A stretch of 64,000 bases of DNA from Verrucomicrobiaceae bacterium (GCA_027489965.1 JAIXZA010000173.1:52244-116243), one strand, 5' to 3'; counted from the first letter of the stretch, positions 9,429 to 18,268 are shown. Notes: generated by a model not told the origin, from the sequence alone. Made by a program: numbers and translations.

Positions 9429-11093
9429 TTACTTCTTCACCTTTCGCCTCAGGCGCATCCAAGTAGGCACGTCAAGGTCTTCTCCGCCAGCTAGAGCGGG
9501 CTCAGTGTTCTTGAAGCGACCGCGGTCTTCGTCGCCGCCAAAGCGGAAGGCGATTTGTTCCTCCTGGGCAGACACAGCCAGTTTCTTGCCAGCGACTGAA
9601 TTCAGCGGTGGCGCATAGGGAGCTTCTTCTTCAGCAACAGGTGTTGGTTGCGGGGCCGGAGCGCGTGCAACGACACTGGCCAAGTTCGTATTGCTACGAG
9701 TCGTGGTGGTCTGAATAAAATCTTCGATGCGTGGACGCACAATAGGCTTCACGGGCTCAGGCTCCGGTTCTGGCTCGGGGGCCACATAGGCTACTGGCTC
9801 CTCCTCTTCTTCTGGAGCTGCTTCCTCGAAGAGTAGTTCTTCAATTTGAAGTTCATCCTCAATTACGACTGGTTCGGGCTCAGGAGTGAAGGCTACCTCT
9901 TCAAAAATGTCGGGCTGTTCAGCCTCAGCAACTTGCGGCTCTGGTTGGCTTAATTCTTCATTGCCAAAAAGCATCTCCATCGGCTCTGGCGCAGGTGCTG
10001 GCTTGGGCTGGGGTGCGGGCTTGGCTGCAACGGTGGAGAGCATTGATGGCATGGTGCGCTCTTTCAGAGGTAGCATTTCTGACGGTGGCGCTGCGGCTGC
10101 GAGGGTATTCAACTGGGTAAGACCCAGTGAACTGATCAGAGTCACCGAAATGGAATCTCCCAGTTTTTGATCGACAGCGACGCCGAAGAGGATGTGGGTT
10201 TGATCCGGCACATTTTTACCCAGCTGCTTCATGATCGAGTCCACTTCAATGAGCGTGAGCGAGTCACCGCCAGCGATGTGGACGAGCAAAGTCTTTGTTT
10301 GATGTAAAAGGCGGCCTTGATCGATAAGCGGAGATTTGAGGGCGCGTTTGAGGGCCTCACTGCCGCGGTTTTGACCCCGAGCTTCACCGAAGCCAAAGAG
10401 ACAGCGACCATTGGAAGTGCTGAGTGCTGAAGTCAGATCATCAAGTCCCAGCTTCACAAGGCCAGGTGTGGTGACAATGGTGGACACAGCGCGCAGGCTT
10501 TGGGCGATGAGTTGGTCAGCCTGAACAAAAGCTTTTTGAATGCCGTCCTTGGGCAGGGTGAGCTCGCCCATGCGATTGTTCTCAAACAGGATCAGAGCGT
10601 CTGTGCGGTTCTGTAATTGTTTCAGGGAATCTTCAGCTTGAGACAGGCGGCGTTTCCCCTCAAAGCTGAATGGCATGGTGGCCGTCAGGAAAACCAGAGC
10701 ACCAGTGTTTTTGGCAATCTCTGCGACGACTGGTGCTGCACCAGAGCCTGTGCCACCACCGAGACCCACGCAGATGAAAATAATGTCGTGACCTTCAATC
10801 GCTGTGCGAATTTGCTCACGGGAATACATGGCTGCTTCGCGACCTAATTCAGGGTCGCCACCAGCGCCGACGCCGCGCATGAGTTCGACTCCAAGTTGAA
10901 TCTTCACTGGAGACATGGAGTGACTCAGCACACGGATGTCTGTATGCATGCTCACGAGAGTCGCGTCGACCGTGCGATCCATGGTGATGCGATCAAGCAC
11001 ACTGCCACCAGCACCGCCGATGCCGACGATGCAAGTTTTTAACTGCGACGAACTCGTTAGCTCAGTCAGTGGGTTGCGATGGTATTCGACCAT
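9429..11093 (-). CDS. ftsZ: Cell division protein FtsZ
   Basis: A 554-residue tubulin-fold GTPase that forms the Z ring. GTP-binding loops: GIGGAGGSVLDR (about 25-35), GVGAGGDPELGREAA (about 74-88) and the tubulin signature GGGTGSG (112-118). The globular part ends near residue 330; a long Pro/Glu-rich linker (about 340-510) follows, then the C-terminal tail DLDVPTWMRLRRKVKK, which resembles the peptide that docks on FtsA. The synergy (T7) loop at 210-220 reads PGLVKLGLDDL where classical FtsZ has PGL-N-V-D-F-A-D: the Asn and first Asp positions are Lys214 and Gly216, and only the second Asp (219) is kept. Last gene of ftsQ-ftsA-ftsZ. Confidence 0.95.
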   Translation of the reverse strand: MVEYHRNPLTELTSSSQLKTCIVGIGGAGGSVLDRITMDRTVDATLVSMHTDIRVLSHSMSPVKIQLGVELMRGVGAGGDPELGREAAMYSREQIRTAIEGHDIIFICVGLGGGTGSGAAPVVAEIAKNTGALVFLTATMPFSFEGKRRLSQAEDSLKQLQNRTDALILFENNRMGELTLPKDGIQKAFVQADQLIAQSLRAVSTIVTTPGLVKLGLDDLTSALSTSNGRCLFGFGEARGQNRGSEALKRALKSPLIDQGRLLHQTKTLLVHIAGGDSLTLIEVDSIMKQLGKNVPDQTHILFGVAVDQKLGDSISVTLISSLGLTQLNTLAAAAPPSEMLPLKERTMPSMLSTVAAKPAPQPKPAPAPEPMEMLFGNEELSQPEPQVAEAEQPDIFEEVAFTPEPEPVVIEDELQIEELLFEEAAPEEEEEPVAYVAPEPEPEPEPVKPIVRPRIEDFIQTTTTRSNTNLASVVARAPAPQPTPVAEEEAPYAPPLNSVAGKKLAVSAQEEQIAFRFGGDEDRGRFKNTEPALAGGEDLDVPTWMRLRRKVKK

Positions 11094-11133
11094 AGGGATG
11101 CGGGTAGTTGGGTTGCGCTAACTAATTGGAAAA

Positions 11134-12351
11134 TCAAAGAACAATGACGGAGAGGAGGTCGGCCATCTTTCGCCCAAGACGCTTGAGCGGTGACATAAAG
11201 GGCTTTTCCTGGTCGAGAATCTGAGCATAACGGATGAGGCCAATTGGCGCGGAGAACTGCGGGTTCTCGAAAGTGGCTGTGACACCACTCACGGGAGCTG
11301 AGCCTGCGCGTGTTACCTTCCTTTCAAACACGTCTTGGGCCACTACGTCAATACCTTTCATCAGGCTTGTGCCGCCAGTTAGGTAAACACCTGCGGCTAA
11401 ACGGCCAATGTGATCTTGGCAGCGGTCTTTCACCTGTTCCAAAATTTCCCGTGTGCGCAGATAAATCACTTCATTTAAAAAGGCGCGTTCAACCTCGCCT
11501 AACACAAAACCATTGTCATCTTCGATCCGCAGCATCTCATCAGGTGGGATGTCATCAAAGAGGCAGCTGCCCTCAGTGACTTTCACGTCTTCAGCTCGGT
11601 GATGTGGGATCTGTAGAGCCATGGCGATGTCTTGCGTGATGTGGTCGCCGCCCAAAGGCACACAGCCAGAGGCAGCGATCATGCCATCTTCATAAAGTAC
11701 GTAGTCTGCCGTGCCGCCGCCGATGTCGATCATCAGACTGCCCTGCGCTTTGGCATCACGGTTCAGCACCACCTGAGCGGCAGCGATTGCTGTAAAGACA
11801 ACGTCCTCTACCTCCAAAGGAATCTCTCTCACACACTTGACCGCATTTTGAATCCGACCGCGAAGACCATGGATGATGTGGTAATCAGCCTCCAAGATGC
11901 GGCCTTCACGTCCGATTGGGTGGCGCACACCCTCTTGACCATCGACGATGTATTGCCGCGTCACGCTGTGCAGGAAAACATTATCCTGGGAGATCGGCAC
12001 ATTGCGGGCGATCTCTTTGGACTCTTCCACATCATCTTCTGTGATTTCACTTTGATCCTCCGGTAGACGCCAGGCACCACGACTGTTCATGCTTTCGATA
12101 TGACCGCCACTGACGCCGAGAAAAACGGTGCGGATCATCACATCACTAGGCTCCTCAGCTCTCACGAGAGCGTCATTTAAGCAGGTCTGTACTTTGGCAA
12201 AGTCAATGATCTCACCTTTCCGCACGCCGCGAGATGGGGCCGTGCCGACACCGAGAATTTTGATCGTGCCGTCACGCTTTGCCTCACCGATGACGACGCA
12301 AATTTTGCTCGTACCGATTTCTAGTCCTGCGTAGATGGTGCTCTTTGCCAT
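11134..12351 (-). CDS. ftsA: Cell division protein FtsA
   Basis: A 405-residue actin-like ATPase that tethers FtsZ to the membrane. Visible: phosphate-1 strand YAGLEIGTSKICVVIGE, the FtsA-specific 1C (SHS2) region around residues 85-170, phosphate-2 LMIDIGGGTADYVLYEDG, adenosine motif GVYLTGGTSLMKGI, and a C-terminal amphipathic helix (SPLKRLGRKMADLLSVIVL) expected to bind the membrane. It starts 6 bp after the ftsQ stop and ends 40 bp before the ftsZ start, so the three are almost certainly one operon. Confidence 0.95.
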   Translation of the reverse strand: MAKSTIYAGLEIGTSKICVVIGEAKRDGTIKILGVGTAPSRGVRKGEIIDFAKVQTCLNDALVRAEEPSDVMIRTVFLGVSGGHIESMNSRGAWRLPEDQSEITEDDVEESKEIARNVPISQDNVFLHSVTRQYIVDGQEGVRHPIGREGRILEADYHIIHGLRGRIQNAVKCVREIPLEVEDVVFTAIAAAQVVLNRDAKAQGSLMIDIGGGTADYVLYEDGMIAASGCVPLGGDHITQDIAMALQIPHHRAEDVKVTEGSCLFDDIPPDEMLRIEDDNGFVLGEVERAFLNEVIYLRTREILEQVKDRCQDHIGRLAAGVYLTGGTSLMKGIDVVAQDVFERKVTRAGSAPVSGVTATFENPQFSAPIGLIRYAQILDQEKPFMSPLKRLGRKMADLLSVIVL

Positions 12352-12357
12352 GGCTCT

Positions 12358-13341
12358 TTAGCGAGTTGTCGTTTTGTTTTTCGTCGGGGAGTTAACAGCC
12401 GCCGTGATCGGATCGTCCAAGAGATCCTTTAAATCAGGCGCGTCCCGGAAAGTGACCGGTACATTCTGTTTGACCAAAAGATTGAGCGTCGCGATCCGCC
12501 AATTACGGTGTCTAGCCTCCAGCCGGATACGATCCAGCCGCGTCAACTGTTCACCCAGATCATGAACGCCGAAGATGATTTGTGCCTGATCCGCAAAGAA
12601 GGCTGTCATGGCATAGGCCTTCTGGATGTCGATGCTGCGCAGCTCTTCCGCGCCTTGCTCAAAGCGATCTTGAAGTTCTTTAAGCAGACTCAGCGCCGAT
12701 TTGATGGGTAGATCAGTCACTGCCACACCAGGGATGTTTTGGGCCATCGTCTCATATTTGATCACAGGTAATGCCAGATAGGCAGGCGTGACCACTTCAC
12801 AGGGAAAGGTCACACCTTCTGTATCGATGAAGCAGCCGACATCTGGACGACCTGCTAGCAAGCCCAATTTAGCGCACTCCAGCCAGGCCACTGGTTGACG
12901 CTGATCCACCTCGAGAGTCAGACGGCCTTCATAGTCGCGCTTGATCTTCACGGCCTTTACCTGAGGTAATTGCATCAGTCTGCGCTGCAGTTCGTGCATG
13001 TTCACCGTCAGTAGATTCGTTCCTGTGGTGAGGGCACTCGTGCGCACGATTTTTTGAGCTGTCAGAGATCCCTCTGTCTTCACGATTACCTGTTTAAGAC
13101 TGAACTGTGGATTGTTCAGGAAGGATTCCCGCACCGTGATTTTCAGCAGAACCGCCAGACAAATCAGAATGATTAGAGCGGCGCCCCATTTAAAACCACG
13201 TCGCTTAAGTTCCACCTTCTCCATCTTGCGGATCTTTGGCGACTCTACTTTCAGATCCACCTCCAGCGTCACCCCGCCCACCTTCTTCGCCTTCCTCGGG
13301 GAAGCCTTGGATTTGATGGAGTTTGGCGGTGTAGCGGACAT
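12358..13341 (-). CDS. ftsQ: Cell division protein FtsQ
   Basis: A 327-residue bitopic membrane protein of the divisome. A basic cytoplasmic region (1-50) precedes one transmembrane helix (about 51-70, WGAALIILICLAVLL). A POTRA domain follows (about 78-150: FSLKQVIVKTEG, LTTGTNLLTVNMHELQRRLMQL), then the FtsQ beta domain (LTLEVDQRQPVAWL, FIDTEGVTFPC). Length is a little above the usual 270-300 residues because of the charged head and a Lys/Thr-rich tail. First gene of the ftsQAZ unit; no ddl, mur or ftsW genes lie beside it here, unlike a full dcw cluster. Confidence 0.9.
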   Translation of the reverse strand: MSATPPNSIKSKASPRKAKKVGGVTLEVDLKVESPKIRKMEKVELKRRGFKWGAALIILICLAVLLKITVRESFLNNPQFSLKQVIVKTEGSLTAQKIVRTSALTTGTNLLTVNMHELQRRLMQLPQVKAVKIKRDYEGRLTLEVDQRQPVAWLECAKLGLLAGRPDVGCFIDTEGVTFPCEVVTPAYLALPVIKYETMAQNIPGVAVTDLPIKSALSLLKELQDRFEQGAEELRSIDIQKAYAMTAFFADQAQIIFGVHDLGEQLTRLDRIRLEARHRNWRIATLNLLVKQNVPVTFRDAPDLKDLLDDPITAAVNSPTKNKTTTR

Positions 13342-13360
13342 AAAAAGGATAAATTATCAG

Positions 13361-13403
13361 GTTGGGCTCACCCAACTTAAATATCAATCAATCTTAAATA
13401 TCA
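13361..13403 (-). promoter_or_regulatory. Candidate leader/operator elements upstream of ftsQ
   Basis: On the minus strand, 20 bases before the ftsQ ATG, lies a perfect hairpin GTTGGG-TGAG-CCCAAC (13361-13376). Immediately upstream are two identical 11-base copies of TGATATTTAAG (13376-13386 and 13393-13403) 17 bases apart, start to start. The AT-rich tract beyond 13403 is the likely promoter zone. No convincing -35/-10 pair could be fixed. Whether the repeats bind a regulator or the hairpin acts in the mRNA leader is unknown. Confidence 0.3.
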
Positions 13404-13572
13404 GAAAATCTCTCTCATTGCCATGACTTTTCTAGAAAAAATTGTCGATCTAACAGAAAGGCTGTTCATAAAAGCAGTTGTGAGTGCTTCCTCAGGGTTG
13501 CTTGACCAGGACTCGATGGATCGAAAATTTTCTTTTAGTCTGACCTGATTTGAGAGTGATCGAGTCCTTGGC

Positions 13573-13818
13573 GAACTCTACAATCTTAATGCGGAAATCA
13601 GCGAGCAGACCAATCTCGCAGCCCAGCATCCCGACATCGTCGCCGAGCTCCAGGCCCTCGCCACGGCGAATGAATCTGGTATTGGCAAACAGCCCAAATC
13701 ACGTCGTCCTGCCGAGGAAGTGGGTGATCCGCAAACGCTCGATCCCACTACTGGCGGCCCATGCGGCAAGAAAAAGGATAGATCTAAAACCCCTGAACTG
13801 CGCAAGAAAAGGCAATGA
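13573..13818 (+). pseudogene. Sulfatase C-terminal remnant
   Basis: An open frame starting without a start codon reads ELYNLNAEISEQTNLAAQHP, DIVAELQALATANES and then a basic tail ending in TPELRKKRQ and a stop. This is the standard closing segment of family S1 sulfatases (compare ELYNLAADRTELHDLTKTQP and ELHDLTQDRAEDKDCSRDHP in intact sulfatases of this window). In-frame stop TGA at 13546-13548 cuts it off upstream, and no catalytic domain precedes it, so about 80 C-terminal residues of a once complete gene remain. It ends 34 bp before the DUF1080 gene. This and the ftsQ leader account for the gene-poor stretch 13342-13852. Confidence 0.75.
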
Positions 13819-13852
13819 GAGCTGCGTTTACTCTGCCTTCACTGAATTGATT

Positions 13853-14473
13853 ATGAGAACCGCCTTCACGACACTCTTCCTTGCCCTCACCATCTCTGCC
13901 TTGGCTGAAACCGTGCCGCTTTTTGACGGAAAGACTTTTGCAGGTTGGGAGGGTGATGTTGGCAGCGTTTGGCGAATCGAAGATGGAGCGTTTGTGGCAG
14001 GCTCGTTGGAAAAAAAGCAGGAGAAGAACAATTTTTTGGCGACGACGAAGAAGTATGGCGACTTCGAACTCACACTGAAATGGAAGCTTGAAGGCACGGA
14101 GGGTTTTGTGAATGGCGGTGTTCAGTTCCGCACGAAGCGCATCCCGAATCATTATGAGGTCTCCGGCTACCAAGCCGATCTCGGTAAAGGCTACGATGGC
14201 GCCTTGTATGACGAAAGCCGCCGGAAGAAGATGATGGCTCAACCGACGCCTGAAGTGCTGGCTAAAGCGCAGAAACCACTCGGCGAATGGAATGAGTATC
14301 GCATCCGTGCTGAAGGGAATCGAATTCAAATCTGGCTCAATGGCGTGCAGACGGTGGATTACACTGAGGCGGAAGCGGGCATAGATACCACAGGCATCAT
14401 CGCTGTGCAGATTCACGGCGGCGCGACTTCCATCGTTCGTTACAAAGACCTCATGATTGAGGAGCTGAAGTAG
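13853..14473 (+). CDS. Secreted DUF1080 protein (3-keto-disaccharide hydrolase family)
   Basis: A 206-residue protein with signal peptide MRTAFTTLFLALTISALA. The mature part is a DUF1080 concanavalin-like jelly roll: PLFDGKTFAGWEGDVGSVWRI, FLATTKKYGDFELTLKWKLEG, NGGVQFRTKRIPNHYEVSGYQADLG, GEWNEYRIRAEGNRIQIWLNG and the closing VQIHGGATSIVRYKDLMIEEL. Characterised relatives act on 3-keto-glycosides. The ATG at 13853 is chosen because it opens directly on the signal peptide; an in-frame GTG at 13550 would run through the sulfatase remnant in the wrong frame. It is 73 bp upstream of the 1235-residue cytochrome fusion and probably co-transcribed. Confidence 0.88.
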   Translation: MRTAFTTLFLALTISALAETVPLFDGKTFAGWEGDVGSVWRIEDGAFVAGSLEKKQEKNNFLATTKKYGDFELTLKWKLEGTEGFVNGGVQFRTKRIPNHYEVSGYQADLGKGYDGALYDESRRKKMMAQPTPEVLAKAQKPLGEWNEYRIRAEGNRIQIWLNGVQTVDYTEAEAGIDTTGIIAVQIHGGATSIVRYKDLMIEELK

Positions 14474-14546
14474 CCTAGGCTTTGTAGCCAGTGTCCATCC
14501 AACCGAACGCATAGCCAAGAAAGGTTATGCTACTGACAAACCGCCC

Positions 14547-17500
14547 ATGAAACTCGTCTCCACGACTCTCCTTTTTTTACTCAGCGTCCTCTCTCAAGCG
14601 CAGTCCTTCGAACTTAAGCCGAACGATGTCATCGCGCTTACCGGCGGCTCGAACATGGAACGCACGCGGTTCAATGGCTACCTGCAAACCAGCCTCATCG
14701 CGTCCAAGCCTGAGCTGAAGCTCAAAGTGCGCAATTTCGGCTGGGAAGGTGACACAGTCTTCGAGCAGTGGCGTGATGGCGGCAATTATCAGAATCTCGA
14801 TCCGAAACGTGCTCAAGCCGAGAAACGCATCAGCGCTGAAACCGGCACGGATAGCTGGCGTCAGCAGCGCGATTGGAAACAGCAACTCGGTGAAGTCGGC
14901 GCAACGGTAGTGATCGCTCAATTTGGGCAAATGGAGTCACTGAAAGGCGTCGAGAAGTTGCCGCAGTTTATTGAGGCGTATGAGAAACTCATTGCTGAGT
15001 TTGCGGATGAAGGTCGGCGTGTGGTGCTAGTGGCTCCAGTGCCGTTTGAGCGCAGTGTGGCTCTCGGAGAGTATTCGGAAGCGGTTCGGGCGCTCGCACA
15101 AAAGCTCAGCCTGCCATTTATAGGACCTATCGGACCAATTGGACCTATTTTAGATGATCAGGGGCAACGTACCATGGCTGAGCAGATTGTGAATGCCCTC
15201 GGCCTGACTCCCGTCACCAACGAATCTATCCGCACCCAAGTCCTCGAATTTGAGCGCCTTTGGTTCGATTACTGGCGGCCCATGAATTGGGCCTTCCTCA
15301 CCGGAGATCGCACCAACGTGCCTTATTCAAAGGATTGGAAAGACGCGTCAAAGCGCATCTTTCCCCAGGAGATGGAGGACTTCCGTCCGCTGCTGAAACA
15401 GGCTGAGGATAACATCTGGGCAGCCATCGAAGGCAAAGCGGTAACCCCCGTCGGTGTCCGTTCATCAATCCCCGTTGAGCCACCGACGGCAAAACCTCAA
15501 TCCCCCGAAGAAGAATTGGCATCGTTTCAGATCATGGATGGTTTTGCGGTGAATCTCTTTGCCAGCGAGGCTGATGGCATCGTGAAGCCGATTCAGATGC
15601 GTTGGGATGAACGCGGTCGCTTGTGGGTGGCGTGTGCCGTGAGCTATCCACAGATCAAACCGGGTGAAAAAGCCAACGACTACGTGCTCGTCTGCGAAGA
15701 CACCGATGGCGATGGCAAGGCTGACAAATTCCACAAGTTTGTCGAAGGACTCTTCATGCCTGCGGGTATCGAGCTGGGTGATGGCGGCCTCTATGTGGCC
15801 CAGGGCACCGAGTTACTGCATTTTAAGGACACGAATGGCGACGATAAGGCAGACACAAAGCGCATCGTGCTTGGCGGTTTCGGCACGGCGGACTCGCATC
15901 AGATGATCAACTGCATCAACTGGGGCTTTGGCGGCGAGCTTTGGTTCACGCAGGGACATCACATCTACTCGCGTGTGGAGACGCCGTATGGTGTCGAGAC
16001 GCTGAATCGCGCGGGTGTTTGGCGCTACCGACCACGCACGGGGCATCTCGATCCTTTTTTCCAATGGTCATCCGCTGGCGCAAACTGCTGGGGTGTTACG
16101 ACCACGGAATACGGTCAGGCCTTCCACAAAAGCGGTGCGAACATCGGCAGCTGGTTCACCACGCCTGGCATGGTGCGCTCTGATCTCGCGGTGAATGCAC
16201 AGGCGCTGAATCTCTGCCTTGCACCGATCAAACAGGTCGGACAGGAGTTCCTGCACAGCAGCATGTTTCCAAAGGAAATGCAGGGTCGGATTCTCATCGG
16301 TGGTTATTACGCCAATCTGTTGGAGTGGCATGAACTGAAGTGCGAAAACGGAATGTTCAGCACCACACACTTGCCGAACATCATCGAGACCAAGAACAAC
16401 GTCTTTCGTCCTATCGAGGTGCGCATGGGCCCGGATGGCGGCATTTATGTCGCCGATTGGTATAATCCGATCATTGGCCATTATCAGGCGAGTTATCGTC
16501 ACCCAGATCGTGACAAGCAGCATGGTCGTGTGTGGCGTGTGACATGGAAAGCGGGTCAGAAGGTCAAGCCTGTCGAACTTGCCAAAGCGAGCGTGGAGGA
16601 ATTGCTGGAGCAGCTTGATTCCAAAGAACGCTGGTCATGGTATCAGGCGAAGCGCTTGCTGATCGAGCGAGATACCAAGGAAGTCCTCAGCGCTCTCGAA
16701 AGCTGGACGCCAAAGCAAAACGACTATCGCCAACTTCAGGCGCTATCTCTTTACGAAGCTCACGAGACACCGCGCCCCAAGTTGCTCAAAGCACTGCTAC
16801 GCAACGCAGATGCCCGCATCCGCGCCTATGCCACACGCACCCTCAGTACTTGGGCGCGTGATGGTCATCTGCCGGATGCTTTGACACTGCTGGAGGCTCA
16901 AGTGGCCGACGATGATGCTCTCGTGCGATTGGAGGCCATCGTGGCAGCCAGTTACATCCCAGAGGCACGATCTGCTGCGATCGCCGCGCGGGCGTTAGAC
17001 AAGGAATTCAATGACTATCATCTCCATGCACTGACCAAAACACTGCATGTATTGAATCCCCTATGGGCCTCGCAACCGGCTTTTGAAAAAGACGAGCATC
17101 TCATCTTCGCGCTGCAAAACGGCTGGGTGGAAAATAACCCCAATGACCTGAAAAACCTCAGTGGTGCAGCCATCGCCTACCAGCCCAACGCGAACGCCAA
17201 AGCCGCTGCCATCATGCGAGATAAAATCGCAAAGCTCGAAGGCAATGTCGAACGCCAAACAACGTGGCTCAAGGCTCTCGCTGCTGTCGCTAGTGTCGAT
17301 GATTTGCCATTCATCTTTGAGCGCGGTGGCAAAAATGCCGCTGTTTTGGCCGCGCTGAGAACCTCTGCACCTGCCAATGCGACGGAACTGCTGACGCCAC
17401 TCTTTGATTCAAAAGTACCCGCAATTCGTAACCAAGGTCTGCGGCTCGCGGGGGCCTGGAAGGTCAGCTCATTTGCCGATCGTATCCGTAAGTTAGCTCT

Positions 17501-18254
17501 GGAGGAAAACATGCCGCAGGCACTCGATGCCTTCATCAGTCTCAGGCCAGATGAAGTCGTCGCCCACACGCTGAAGGGCCTTCAAATCGCCGAAAACGCC
17601 ACGCCGATGCTCGCCGCACTTGTATCACGCAGTGAAGGTCATGCGGCGCTGATGCGTGCTTTGCAGAAGCCTGAGGCGCTTTCTGTCTCAGCGGCTAAGG
17701 CAGCTCTTCAAGCTCTTAATGGTATCGGTAAGAACGACTCGAAACTCTCGCCACTGCTCATGAAGCTCGCTGGCATCAATTCAGCGCTGCCAGCCTACAC
17801 CAAGGAATACATCGCTAACATCGTCAAAGGCGCGAACACCTTTGGCAATGCTGCTGAGGGCAAAAAGATCTACGAAGCCGCCGGTTGCATCGCCTGTCAC
17901 ATCCCAGGAGCCGCGCAAAGCAAGATCGGGCCTGATCTTAGCGCCATCGCTCGTGGATTGCCCATCGACATGATCGTCACCGAGGTCGTGTGGCCTGCGC
18001 TAAACGTCAAAGAAGGCTTTGAAGCAGCCACCATCACGATGAAGGACGGAACGGTCATCACTGGCTTCAAGCAGACCGACACCGCCGACACGCTCTCCAT
18101 CCGCGACCTCACTGGAGTCATCAAGCCGATCAAAAAAGCCGATACCCAAAAGATCCAAACCGGCGGCACCTTGATGCCTGATGGTCTGACCGCCACGATG
18201 AACGAGCAACAGCTCGCTCATCTTGTGAAGTATCTGAGTGAGCTGGGAAAGTGA
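14547..18254 (+). CDS. PVC-type cytochrome: SGNH-like, beta-propeller, HEAT and haem domains
   Basis: A 1235-residue secreted protein (signal MKLVSTTLLFLLSVLSQAQS). Residues about 20-215 resemble an SGNH/GDSL esterase but look degenerate: GGSNMERTR stands in place of GDS, FGQMES in place of GxND, and the final D-x-x-H region reads DDQGQRTMA with no His. Residues about 325-720 are the membrane-bound-dehydrogenase-type propeller (QIMDGFAVNLFAS, ADSHQMINCINWGFGGELWFTQG, GGIYVADWYNPIIGH); alpha-helical HEAT-like repeats follow, then a C-terminal haem domain with C1114-I-A-C-H1118 and the companion beta part ending LAHLVKYLSELGK. Such proteins are typical of Planctomycetes and Verrucomicrobia and are thought to oxidise sugars at the cell surface. 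A 9-base triplet repeat at 15123-15149 encodes GPI three times. Confidence 0.88.
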   Translation: MKLVSTTLLFLLSVLSQAQSFELKPNDVIALTGGSNMERTRFNGYLQTSLIASKPELKLKVRNFGWEGDTVFEQWRDGGNYQNLDPKRAQAEKRISAETGTDSWRQQRDWKQQLGEVGATVVIAQFGQMESLKGVEKLPQFIEAYEKLIAEFADEGRRVVLVAPVPFERSVALGEYSEAVRALAQKLSLPFIGPIGPIGPILDDQGQRTMAEQIVNALGLTPVTNESIRTQVLEFERLWFDYWRPMNWAFLTGDRTNVPYSKDWKDASKRIFPQEMEDFRPLLKQAEDNIWAAIEGKAVTPVGVRSSIPVEPPTAKPQSPEEELASFQIMDGFAVNLFASEADGIVKPIQMRWDERGRLWVACAVSYPQIKPGEKANDYVLVCEDTDGDGKADKFHKFVEGLFMPAGIELGDGGLYVAQGTELLHFKDTNGDDKADTKRIVLGGFGTADSHQMINCINWGFGGELWFTQGHHIYSRVETPYGVETLNRAGVWRYRPRTGHLDPFFQWSSAGANCWGVTTTEYGQAFHKSGANIGSWFTTPGMVRSDLAVNAQALNLCLAPIKQVGQEFLHSSMFPKEMQGRILIGGYYANLLEWHELKCENGMFSTTHLPNIIETKNNVFRPIEVRMGPDGGIYVADWYNPIIGHYQASYRHPDRDKQHGRVWRVTWKAGQKVKPVELAKASVEELLEQLDSKERWSWYQAKRLLIERDTKEVLSALESWTPKQNDYRQLQALSLYEAHETPRPKLLKALLRNADARIRAYATRTLSTWARDGHLPDALTLLEAQVADDDALVRLEAIVAASYIPEARSAAIAARALDKEFNDYHLHALTKTLHVLNPLWASQPAFEKDEHLIFALQNGWVENNPNDLKNLSGAAIAYQPNANAKAAAIMRDKIAKLEGNVERQTTWLKALAAVASVDDLPFIFERGGKNAAVLAALRTSAPANATELLTPLFDSKVPAIRNQGLRLAGAWKVSSFADRIRKLALEENMPQALDAFISLRPDEVVAHTLKGLQIAENATPMLAALVSRSEGHAALMRALQKPEALSVSAAKAALQALNGIGKNDSKLSPLLMKLAGINSALPAYTKEYIANIVKGANTFGNAAEGKKIYEAAGCIACHIPGAAQSKIGPDLSAIARGLPIDMIVTEVVWPALNVKEGFEAATITMKDGTVITGFKQTDTADTLSIRDLTGVIKPIKKADTQKIQTGGTLMPDGLTATMNEQQLAHLVKYLSELGK
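15123..15149 (+). repeat. Three-copy 9-base tandem repeat inside the cytochrome fusion
   Basis: GGACCTATC, GGACCAATT and GGACCTATT follow one another and encode Gly-Pro-Ile three times at the end of the SGNH-like domain, where active relatives carry the catalytic Asp/His loop. It looks like a replication-slippage expansion that keeps the frame. Confidence 0.7.
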
Positions 18255-18268
18255 GCAGCGCTGGTGAA

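Noticed and set aside
9429..11093. Bacterial tubulin (BtubA/B) rather than FtsZ
   Set aside because: The GGGTGSG signature, FtsZ-type tail and position after ftsQ-ftsA identify FtsZ in spite of the unusual T7 loop.
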